The notes beneath the pieces were generated by a model. It was given only the letters and a program-made list of their open reading frames with translations. It was not told the DNA's origin and made no database searches. Below, piece by piece: positions 1 to 5,461 of a stretch of 6,258 nucleotides of DNA. The stretch's first letter is position 1, and every line of letters begins with the position of its first letter. The DNA comes from a bacterium (GTDB lineage: Bacteria; UBP4; UBA4092; JAOAEQ01), in the NCBI GenBank assembly GCA_026416715.1, contig JAOAEQ010000044.1, forward strand, positions 1-6,258. Reading direction: 5' to 3'. The translations under genes and the position numbers were made by a program.

Positions 1-10
1 TGATTGATTT

Positions 11-129
11 CAGCCGTCCCTAGCGGGACTTTATAATATTACCGTTTATTTTTCCCAGCATTGCATGCTGGGCTAAAATCAGATGCCCCTAGCGGGGCTA
101 ACAAAATGCTTTTAATTAACCGCATTATA
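11..129. repeat. Palindromic half cassette A-B-C (left copy)
   Basis: Three small hairpins follow in fixed order. A is GTCCC-TAGC-GGGAC at 16-29, B is CCCAGCAT-TGC-ATGCTGGG at 54-72, and C is GCCCC-TAGC-GGGGC at 85-98. A linker reading taacaaaatgctttt and then aattaaccgcattatac leads into the next A hairpin at 130. The same half cassette recurs at 1885-2005 with near-identical linkers. It is non-coding, and the short open frames crossing it are products of the palindromes. It resembles REP/BIME-type elements in general form; no transposase is present in the window. Confidence 0.85.
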
Positions 130-327
130 CAGTCGTCCCTAACGGGACTATATGTTCGTCACATCATTTTTTCCCAGCATTATATGCTGGGCTAACCCCA
201 ATCGCCCCTAGCGGGGCTACCAAAATGCTTTGGGTTAATCCCGTTAGGGAAGATTGGAATTAGCCCAGCCATTCATGGCTGGGGACATTTCAGCGGAAAT
301 AATTATGAGTCCCGTTAGGGACGACTG
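130..327. repeat. Full palindromic cassette A-B-C-C'-B'-A' (copy 1)
   Basis: Six hairpins occupy about 198 bp: A 135-148, B CCCAGCAT-TAT-ATGCTGGG 173-191, C GCCCC-TAGC-GGGGC 204-217, C' TCCC-GTTA-GGGA 239-250, B' CCCAGCCAT-TC-ATGGCTGGG 264-283, and A' GTCCC-GTTA-GGGAC 309-322. The second half is the inverted counterpart of the first. The outer 20 bp are an exact inverted repeat: cagtcgtccctaacgggact at 130-149 matches the reverse complement of 308-327. The element ends 4 bp from the stop codon of the TPR gene, so the A' hairpin would form the immediate 3' end of that mRNA and could act as a terminator or stabiliser (inference). No U-run follows it. Confidence 0.88.
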
Positions 328-331
328 GTGG

Positions 332-1621
332 TTATTTCTCGCCGAGCCATGTTTTCACTTTTTGTTGAATTGCGACCGCTGCAGGTTCTTCGGTAGATAC
401 TGCAAGTATCTGGTTCAACAAGTCACGCGCTTCCTTATTTTTCCCGCAATACCATGCGGATAGCGCTAGTTGGTATCGTGCTTGCATAACTTCCGGAAAC
501 GCTGCATAATTCGGTTGAACGGCAAGGAACGCTTCTAGTTCTTTTTCATTCAGGCCAGGTTCAGGTTGATAGGGAGCGATAAGCGTATCTAATACCGTCT
601 GAAAATGATTGTATGCTTCCAGATAGTTTCCTTTTTTCAATTCAATCCATCCTTTTGTATCAAGATACGCTGTTGGGTTAGAATCAGGTTCTGCGGATAC
701 TAATCGGAGTGCACTATCAATCAATAAGGTTGCTCGGTCTAGGTTAAATCCGTTTTCAGCGTAAAAGTATGCGAGATTATTTAATAGTGTAGGACTTTTC
801 GGGTCACGAGCGAGACAATATTCATAGAGCATTTCTGCACTGTTGATTCGTCCCATGAGTGAATACGTATTTGCGAGTTCATAGAATACTTGCGGATGGT
901 CCGGAACAAGTTTTTGCGCGGTATATAATTGCGATACGGATTCGTTATATTTGTTCTGATTGCGCAACTGGATTCCGTAAGCTACATAAAGGTTAAATAG
1001 CATTGCTTTATTCTGCTCCGTTTTCGCTTTCCGATATAGAGTATCCGCTAGCTGGATTGCTGAAGGGTAATCTCGTAGGGTTTGATATATTTGAATTTTA
1101 AATTCAGTAGCTGTGGTTAAATCCGGTTTTAACTGAAGGACGGTATCTAGTGCTTGTAATGCTTCTTGATATTTTCCTATTCGGTGATACCCTACTGCAA
1201 GTTGATAGTATGCTTTATAATTTTTCGGATTGAGTTTGACTACGGTCTGGAATGTATTGATTGCTTCCTGCGTGCGATACGCTTGCGGATGGATATAAAC
1301 CAACCCCAGATTATAATAAGCAGCTTCAAATTCCGGATCTAGCTCAATTGCTTTTTTCCAGGCAGCTACCGCATTATCATATTTTTCTAGATAGACATAC
1401 GCTAAACCGAGGTTGTAATATGCTTTAGCATTCGTTGAATCTGTAGTTAGATATTGTTCAAACACCGTAGTCGCTTCAGCATATTTTTCTTGTTTTAATA
1501 ATTCTATTCCTTGGTTGTATAGATTTTGTATTGCAGATTGTTCAGGTTGAGTTGTAGAAGCGTAAGTTAGTGAAAAATAAATTAATATTGATACCGTAAA
1601 TAATATAGATATTCTATTCAT
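332..1621 (-). CDS. Secreted tetratricopeptide-repeat (TPR) protein
   Basis: A 429-residue protein made almost entirely of about nine to ten TPR units. Clear examples are residues 67-97 (AKAYYNLGLAYVYLEKYDNA), 101-133, 136-168, 245-276 and 317-350, with the usual small and aromatic positions (YYNLG, Y..A, LDP). The third unit carries a short insertion (HPQAYRTQEA). The first 21 residues form a Sec signal peptide: M-N-R, a hydrophobic core, then a likely cut after L-T-Y-A. I chose the ATG at 1621 over one at 1645 because AAGGA at 1633-1629 sits 7 nt before it and because the signal peptide begins there. No lipobox is visible, so the protein is probably periplasmic or secreted. TPR arrays bind other proteins; the partner cannot be inferred. 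The gene is enclosed by palindromic repeats, 4 bp after its stop and 33 bp before its start, and has no coding neighbour on the left within the window. Confidence 0.93.
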   Translation of the reverse strand: MNRISILFTVSILIYFSLTYASTTQPEQSAIQNLYNQGIELLKQEKYAEATTVFEQYLTTDSTNAKAYYNLGLAYVYLEKYDNAVAAWKKAIELDPEFEAAYYNLGLVYIHPQAYRTQEAINTFQTVVKLNPKNYKAYYQLAVGYHRIGKYQEALQALDTVLQLKPDLTTATEFKIQIYQTLRDYPSAIQLADTLYRKAKTEQNKAMLFNLYVAYGIQLRNQNKYNESVSQLYTAQKLVPDHPQVFYELANTYSLMGRINSAEMLYEYCLARDPKSPTLLNNLAYFYAENGFNLDRATLLIDSALRLVSAEPDSNPTAYLDTKGWIELKKGNYLEAYNHFQTVLDTLIAPYQPEPGLNEKELEAFLAVQPNYAAFPEVMQARYQLALSAWYCGKNKEARDLLNQILAVSTEEPAAVAIQQKVKTWLGEK

Positions 1622-1628
1622 AAGTACA

Positions 1629-1634
1629 TCCTTT
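1629..1634 (-). promoter_or_regulatory. Ribosome-binding site that decides the TPR start
   Basis: AAAGGA on the minus strand lies 7 nt before ATG 1621. No comparable Shine-Dalgarno sequence precedes the upstream in-frame ATG at 1645, where the palindromes begin 10 bp away. Confidence 0.6.
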
Positions 1635-1654
1635 TTGCATAACATAAATTTACT

Positions 1655-1857
1655 CAGTCGTCCCGAACGGGACTTTATTATACTATTAAATCATAATTAC
1701 CAGCAATAAATTGCTGGGCTAGAATCAATCGCCCCGTATCGGGGCTAACAAAATGCATTTGGTTAATCCCGAAGGGATGATTGGGATTAGCCCAGCCATT
1801 TATGGCTGGGAATGTAATTGCCGGAATCAAATAATGTAGTCCCTCGGGGACGAATGA
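1655..1857. repeat. Full palindromic cassette A-B-C-C'-B'-A' (copy 2)
   Basis: The order of six hairpins matches 130-327: A GTCCC-GAAC-GGGAC 1660-1673, B CCAGCAA-TAAA-TTGCTGG 1700-1717, C GCCCC-GTATC-GGGGC 1731-1745, C' ATCCC-GAA-GGGAT 1766-1778, B' CCCAGCCAT-TT-ATGGCTGGG 1791-1810, and A' GTCCC-TCG-GGGAC 1839-1851. The centre reads taacaaaatgcatttggtta. Loops and linkers differ from the other copies while the stems stay paired. Unlike the other two full cassettes, no half cassette stands before it. It begins 33 bp upstream of the TPR start codon and must contain or adjoin that gene's leader. Confidence 0.87.
1677..1711 (-). promoter_or_regulatory. Possible promoter of the TPR gene inside a palindromic cassette
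   Basis: A perfect -10 hexamer TATAAT lies at 1682-1677 on the minus strand, in the AT-rich spacer between hairpins A and B. The best -35 candidate is TTGCTG, which overlaps the arm of hairpin B, with a long 19-bp spacing. Transcription would start within hairpin A, about 50 nt before the TPR start codon. The -35 match is weak and AT-rich spacers give TATAAT by chance, so this is tentative. Confidence 0.3.
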
Positions 1858-1884
1858 ACCATAGGAAAATATGAGGATTGGTTT

Positions 1885-2005
1885 CAGCCGTCCCTAACGG
1901 GACTTTACAATATTACCGTCTATTTTTCCCCAGCATTGCATGCTGGGCTAGAATCAATCGCCCCGTATCGGGGCTAACAAAATACTTTTAATTAACCACA
2001 TTATA
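1885..2005. repeat. Palindromic half cassette A-B-C (right copy)
   Basis: The hairpins are A GTCCC-TAAC-GGGAC 1890-1903, B CCCAGCAT-TGC-ATGCTGGG 1929-1947, and C GCCCC-GTATC-GGGGC 1960-1974. The linkers (ttacaatattaccgtctattttt; acaaaatacttttaatta) closely match those at 11-129, so the two half cassettes are copies of each other and not independent assemblies of common hairpins. The next A hairpin follows 121 bp after this one starts, compared with 119 bp in the left copy. Confidence 0.86.
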
Positions 2006-2206
2006 CAGCCGTCCCTAGCTGGACTCCACGAGGTTTCGCATCTTACCTTCCCAGCAAAAAATTGCTGGGCTAGAATCAATCGCCCCTGTCGGGGCTGACA
2101 AAATGCGCTTTCGGTTAATCCCGTTAGGGATGATTGATTATATCCCAGCTATTCATGGCTGGGAACCAATGAAGGTAAAACCGAGAATCCCGTTCGCGAC
2201 GATTGA
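2006..2206. repeat. Full palindromic cassette A-B-C-C'-B'-A' (copy 3, partly degraded)
   Basis: The hairpins are A GTCCC-TAGC-TGGAC 2011-2024 (one mismatch), B CCCAGCAA-AAAA-TTGCTGGG 2050-2069, C GCCCC-TGTC-GGGGC 2082-2095, C' ATCCC-GTTA-GGGAT 2118-2131, B' CCCAGCTAT-TC-ATGGCTGGG 2144-2163 (one mismatch), and A' at 2187-2200 (ATCCCGTTCGCGAC). Both outer A hairpins have decayed while the inner stems are largely intact. With the half cassette at 1885-2005 it forms a composite that matches 11-327. Confidence 0.85.
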
Positions 2207-2251
2207 ACCCTGAACCTAAACCCCGAACAATTACCAAAAATATTTTGATAT

Positions 2252-2296
2252 AAAAAAACCAGGGTCGGTCGATTTAATTTTCGACCTTCCCTGGTT
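2252..2296 (-). terminator. Intrinsic terminator of the 827-residue protein gene
   Basis: On the minus strand the stem is AACCAGGG (2296-2289) with CCCTGGTT (2264-2257), continued by GGTCGA (2286-2281) with TCGACC (2272-2267) across a 2x2 internal loop. A run of seven T (2258-2252) follows directly. It lies about 40 bp after the stop codon at 2338. No matching T-run exists on the plus side, so the terminator acts in one direction. Confidence 0.88.
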
Positions 2297-2313
2297 AAAA
2301 ATGAGCTACAACC

Positions 2314-2367
2314 CTTTCTCGGTTGAACTATCGATTGTTAATTAATCAAAGCTTCAAACCGAGAAAG
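2314..2367 (-). other. Hairpin spanning the stop codon of the 827-residue protein gene
   Basis: CTTTCTCGGTTGAA (2314-2327) pairs with TTCAAACCGAGAAAG (2353-2367), giving 14 bp with one bulged A. The 25-nt loop contains the stop codon (2340-2338). The upstream arm encodes the L-S-R-F-E part of the C-terminal motif. The true terminator is a separate structure about 20 bp further on. Confidence 0.6.
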
Positions 2368-4821
2368 TTCTACTGGAACGGCTTTCGGAGATGTCCACAT
2401 GTAGATTTGTCCGTACGGTCTTGTTGCAGCTGTTCCTGCCCAGGCACCGAATATAACCCTCGTGCTGCCATCCGGGTAAATTGCGACATCTGCGCCACGT
2501 GGTGTCGGTCCATTGTTAGCTAAATTATCAGTAGAATAGACACCTTCAATAGTTCCATCCGTCTTCATTACGGTTAATTGGTCAATACCTTCACAGGTAA
2601 CATTGTTATCCCGTGGAGTACCAATGTATACTAACGTAACACTTCCACCGATAATCGCTGGAATAGTTTTCACACGTAACGCTGATGACATAGCACGGAA
2701 TCCTGAGGTTCCATTGGTTCCTCTGCATGCACCAAGGTAGAACGGTAAATCTTCCTGGACATAGGTATCAAGTCCAGCACCGGTTTTCTTAAACCGCCAG
2801 ACGATACCATTTCCGTCAGCCCAGTAGATATCCTGCGTCGGACTTGCCGTATCGCAACTAATCTGACCTCGGGTAACTTGTGAGAGTGACCCACGAACTG
2901 GATACCAGGCGATATGGTCACCGTTTGCCGCATGGGCATTGAATCCCCAGTATGACCATAAGCTCGTCACGAAATAGTTCCCGTCTTTATCGAAGGTAAC
3001 ACCGTATGGGTTCGCCGTTACTGAGCGGTTCCCAGCGGTTCCTGGACCAGTATAGTTGTACGGATTCGCTCCGGCTTGTCTCAGATAGCAAATATAAACT
3101 GTATCGCCAACAGATAAGAGATTGGTTAACCCAGTAGCATAAACTTTAACCCGGTTGTTTGCAACATCTAATCCGTTGTTGAATGCGACACGGACCCAAA
3201 CATCCGGCGTTCCCGGTAACGGATTCGTGAGAATTAGCGTGCCAGTCGTATCCATCAGATTATGGACAGCGACGTTAACATTTTCTGGTGGTTCACCAGT
3301 ATATACGACAAACGCTGAACCGAGCGATAACGTCGTATCAATTCCGCCGGTTGCTGCATAGATTCGCGGTGCAGTTGGGCTGATACTCCAGTATCCACCA
3401 GGTCCGATACCGAGGTACCGAGATGTGGTATCACCAGTTTCTCGGCCGGTGAAGAAGTTCATACCAACACGATTAATGTTCGTAAAGATACCGGTTACCG
3501 TTCGAATCGGTCCCCATGGACAATCGACATAATCCAGATTCGTTACCGGAACCCATTCAGCGCAAGTGCGAGAGCTCCAGAAGTTGATACCAGCCATATT
3601 TGCGTCAGTATATACACCGAGTACACCGGAAATCGGTTTTCCCGCTAACGGAATCCCGGTTATCAAGGTTGAACTCGCTGGAGTGATAGGTCCGAACATT
3701 GTTGTTCCATAGCTTGAGTAGATTAACCGCGATTTCGCAGTATTGAATCCAGGAACTTTCCCTGCAATGAACTGGTCAGTGATAACGCCTGACATTCCAC
3801 CTAGTTCATACGTAGTAATAGTACTAACGCTTAACACATTCGCTACCGTAACAGGTTCCCACATTACCGGATGACCGTAAATATTCAATGCAGTTTCAGC
3901 GGCTAACGTTGCGGCGTCGTATTTCCATACCGCACGATGTCCTGGCTGTAATTGACCGACATGGACAAATAGCATTTGACCAGGAGGATGTGGTGCGTTC
4001 AGTTCAATTACACCTGTAATCGGGTCAAACCGACCGAATGAACCGCTAACATAAACTGTTCTCGGAGCACTAGGAATTTGCGTGTTAACCCAGATTGTTC
4101 GTGCCGCTTCATCGAAACCACCGCCAGTATAGAAGTTGGTACCTAACCCCGTAGCATTCGTGAATACACCGGTTACGGCAACTAACGCTTGGGTGCCAGG
4201 AAGTTTAACACACCATCCGTTCGCTTCGCAGGTTACCGGAATAAGCGTAAATGCGGTTGCACCAGCATACAGTTGGGTACCGCCCCAGGTATCTTCAACA
4301 GCGGTTGATGCTGTTGTCGAAATGCCGGTAACGTTATATAACGGATATTTTGCGCTCACATACGGGAAGGTTACGGTAACACTATCCGCATTAACTGGAC
4401 AGTAGGTTCGAGGAACCATGTTTAGGTTATCGAATCCCCAGCGGTCGCAAACGAAATGCATTTTGCCACCGTACATATCAGCATTACCGAACATTGATTT
4501 CAGCGCTACCAGTTTATCTCCGTTTGGAAATACTCGTTCACGAATGATATATTTCGGCGTAACGCTATCGTAGGTCGGATCAGTTGAATCCATTGACCAA
4601 CCAAGGATAAGCGCCCGGCTACCAGTGCCAGTAAAATACTGACCGACAAACGCAGCGTCTAGAATCGGGTTATATAACACGCAACCGTTAACTTTATTAC
4701 TGGGATCACCAGGTACGTTGAACGCTAACGAGGTCAAAAACGAATAGTTGACAATATTCCCAGCAAACGATACTGATGCGAGCAAAACAACCATTAAACT
4801 TAATCCTAAAAATTTTTTCAT
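2338..4821 (-). CDS. Large secreted modular protein with C-terminal P-V-E-L-S-R-F-E-A motif
   Basis: An 827-residue exported protein of unrecognised family. The signal peptide is MKKFLGLSLMVVLLASVSFA, with the likely cut after A20. A repeated segment of form V-T-G-[VI]-[FY]-T-[ND]-x-N-x-x-G-x-N-F-[YFW] occurs near residues 217-235, 400-415 and 442-458. Two copies continue to S/T-A-P-R-[TI]-[VI]-Y, which suggests tandem beta-sandwich or stalk modules. From about residue 605 on, blade-like strands (YGVTFDKDGNYFVTS; DIYWADGNGIVWRF) suggest an NHL- or propeller-like part. The protein ends P-V-E-L-S-R-F-E-A at 816-824, three residues before the end; the 256-residue protein shares this motif. I prefer ATG 4821 because it opens the signal peptide and has GGAGG 10 nt upstream; an in-frame ATG at 4881 also has a strong site. 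It has its own promoter and terminator. A surface or extracellular role is inferred; no catalytic motif is visible. Confidence 0.88.
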   Translation of the reverse strand: MKKFLGLSLMVVLLASVSFAGNIVNYSFLTSLAFNVPGDPSNKVNGCVLYNPILDAAFVGQYFTGTGSRALILGWSMDSTDPTYDSVTPKYIIRERVFPNGDKLVALKSMFGNADMYGGKMHFVCDRWGFDNLNMVPRTYCPVNADSVTVTFPYVSAKYPLYNVTGISTTASTAVEDTWGGTQLYAGATAFTLIPVTCEANGWCVKLPGTQALVAVTGVFTNATGLGTNFYTGGGFDEAARTIWVNTQIPSAPRTVYVSGSFGRFDPITGVIELNAPHPPGQMLFVHVGQLQPGHRAVWKYDAATLAAETALNIYGHPVMWEPVTVANVLSVSTITTYELGGMSGVITDQFIAGKVPGFNTAKSRLIYSSYGTTMFGPITPASSTLITGIPLAGKPISGVLGVYTDANMAGINFWSSRTCAEWVPVTNLDYVDCPWGPIRTVTGIFTNINRVGMNFFTGRETGDTTSRYLGIGPGGYWSISPTAPRIYAATGGIDTTLSLGSAFVVYTGEPPENVNVAVHNLMDTTGTLILTNPLPGTPDVWVRVAFNNGLDVANNRVKVYATGLTNLLSVGDTVYICYLRQAGANPYNYTGPGTAGNRSVTANPYGVTFDKDGNYFVTSLWSYWGFNAHAANGDHIAWYPVRGSLSQVTRGQISCDTASPTQDIYWADGNGIVWRFKKTGAGLDTYVQEDLPFYLGACRGTNGTSGFRAMSSALRVKTIPAIIGGSVTLVYIGTPRDNNVTCEGIDQLTVMKTDGTIEGVYSTDNLANNGPTPRGADVAIYPDGSTRVIFGAWAGTAATRPYGQIYMWTSPKAVPVELSRFEALIN

Positions 4822-4831
4822 TATACTATCC

Positions 4832-4839
4832 CCTCCTTT
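4832..4839 (-). promoter_or_regulatory. Shine-Dalgarno for the preferred start at 4821
   Basis: AAAGGAGG on the minus strand lies 10 nt before ATG 4821, in the context gaaaggaggggatagtata. It resembles the site at 4893-4900 closely in sequence and spacing. Confidence 0.7.
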
Positions 4840-4892
4840 CTGTAGGGAAATGGTTTTTACCATACTACTTTTTTCAAACATTATGATTTATC

Positions 4893-4900
4893 CCTCCTTT
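4893..4900 (-). promoter_or_regulatory. Second Shine-Dalgarno, for the upstream in-frame start at 4881
   Basis: AAAGGAGG lies 11 nt before ATG 4881, which is in frame with the 827-residue gene and has no stop in between. Use of this start would add MFEKSSMVKTISLQKGGDSI before the signal peptide. Confidence 0.55.
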
Positions 4901-4904
4901 CTTT

Positions 4905-5048
4905 TGTAAGATGAAATCAATAGCTAGAGCTAGCTGTAGCTTTGGTAAGCCTAGTTTCGGTGAGCTTTTCAAACAGATTATGTTGCAGCCAACCATAGGT
5001 GAACCCTTCAAGAAGCGTGAGAAAATTTTAGCGCCCAAATTTTCCTTA
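4905..5048 (-). promoter_or_regulatory. Long 5' leader with several hairpins, possible cis-regulatory RNA of unknown class
   Basis: Between the predicted transcription start (about 5048) and the first Shine-Dalgarno lie roughly 150 nt with several possible stems on the minus strand. AAAATTT/AAATTTT (5043-5037 with 5028-5022) encloses gggcgcta. TATGGTTG-GCTG-CAACATA (4997-4979) has one bulged G. AGCTA-GCTC-TAGCT lies at 4935-4922. A nonamer of form RRGYUYACC occurs three times, at 5006-4998, 4967-4959 and 4952-4944. This stretch is richer in GC than the flanking AT-rich DNA. It overlaps short open frames on both strands, but none has a good start and ribosome-binding site. I do not recognise a known riboswitch consensus. 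Confidence 0.4.
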
Positions 5049-5054
5049 CTATTT

Positions 5055-5083
5055 AATTTACAACTAAATTCGATTCTTGTCAA
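5055..5083 (-). promoter_or_regulatory. Sigma70-type promoter of the 827-residue protein gene
   Basis: A consensus -35 TTGACA (5083-5078), exactly 17 bp of spacer, and -10 TAAATT (5060-5055, four of six matches) lie on the minus strand. Just upstream, 5084-5135 is rich in A-tracts on this strand, as expected for an UP element. The start site would be near 5048, leaving about 165 nt before the first start codon. Confidence 0.7.
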
Positions 5084-5135
5084 GTATTTTTTGATATTTT
5101 ATACATTTTTTTTCATTTTTTTATTTCTATAAAGT

Positions 5136-5401
5136 TTTACCACTAGTTTTTTTGTAAATTTTTTTTCGCAAACCGGCTTTACCCGGAATAGACGGTTGGT
5201 TGTTTTAGTTTCACCGCAGCAGAATAGGCAAAATCCACTGAGAAAATATCGATTCTGGTTATTATCAAAGCTTGAACACAGCGAGTTGTAGTAAAAAAAT
5301 TATTTTCGTCCCGAGTTCAGCCAGATGCTACTATTTTATCTTATATTTTTGAATGCAATTACTCTCATCACGAAAATAATTCAATAATAAAAAATAAAAA
5401 T
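5136..5401. other. Intergenic spacer, no gene seen
   Basis: About 265 bp of AT-rich DNA between the terminator at 5402-5441 and the promoter region at 5055-5135. I see no open frame with a credible start in either direction. It contains one perfect 12-bp inverted repeat, AATTATTTTCGT at 5298-5309 and ACGAAAATAATT at 5370-5381, separated by 60 bp. Confidence 0.5.
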
Positions 5402-5441
5402 AAAAAAGCAGCGAAATAGATAAAAAATATATTCGCTGCTT
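5402..5441 (-). terminator. Intrinsic terminator of the 256-residue protein gene
   Basis: A perfect 10-bp stem, AAGCAGCGAA (5441-5432) with TTCGCTGCTT (5415-5406), encloses a 16-nt AT-rich loop. A run of T at 5407-5402 follows on the minus strand, with more T-rich DNA beyond. It sits about 20 bp after the stop codon. It separates this gene from the promoter of the next one, so the two surface-type genes are not one operon. Confidence 0.88.
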
Positions 5442-5461
5442 AAAAATTTTTTATATAAAGA

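Noticed and set aside
254-463. Plus-strand open frame of 69 codons starting in the left repeat block
   Set aside because: It runs through hairpins B' and A' and then antisense to the TPR gene. Its N-terminal residues are a translation of the palindromes, and there is no Shine-Dalgarno sequence.
11-2206. CRISPR array
   Set aside because: The repeats are palindromes in both orientations with conserved linkers and irregular spacing. There are no unique spacers of constant length and no cas genes.
2323-4405. Open frames at 2323-2523, 2670-2939, 3155-3361 and 4136-4405
   Set aside because: All lie within the 827-residue gene in other frames, without signal peptides, recognisable motifs or ribosome-binding sites.
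4905-5020. Cyclic-di-GMP-I (GEMM) riboswitch in the leader
   Set aside because: Short strings such as ACCGAAA and CAAAGCUACAG recall the family, but the near-invariant GGGACGCAAAGC element and the closing GGGUUGCC-type strand are missing.
4874-5083. Small protein genes in the leader (minus 4874-5083, plus 4911-5132)
   Set aside because: Both overlap the promoter and leader. The minus frame starts inside the -35 box, and neither has a ribosome-binding site. The open frames look like a by-product of a structured, low-stop sequence.
5200-5260. Possible remnant of a dispersed repeat (tttcaccgcagcagaat...)
   Set aside because: It vaguely recalls 'ttcaccgcagag'-type repeats seen in environmental genomes, but it is a single degenerate copy and cannot be supported from this window.
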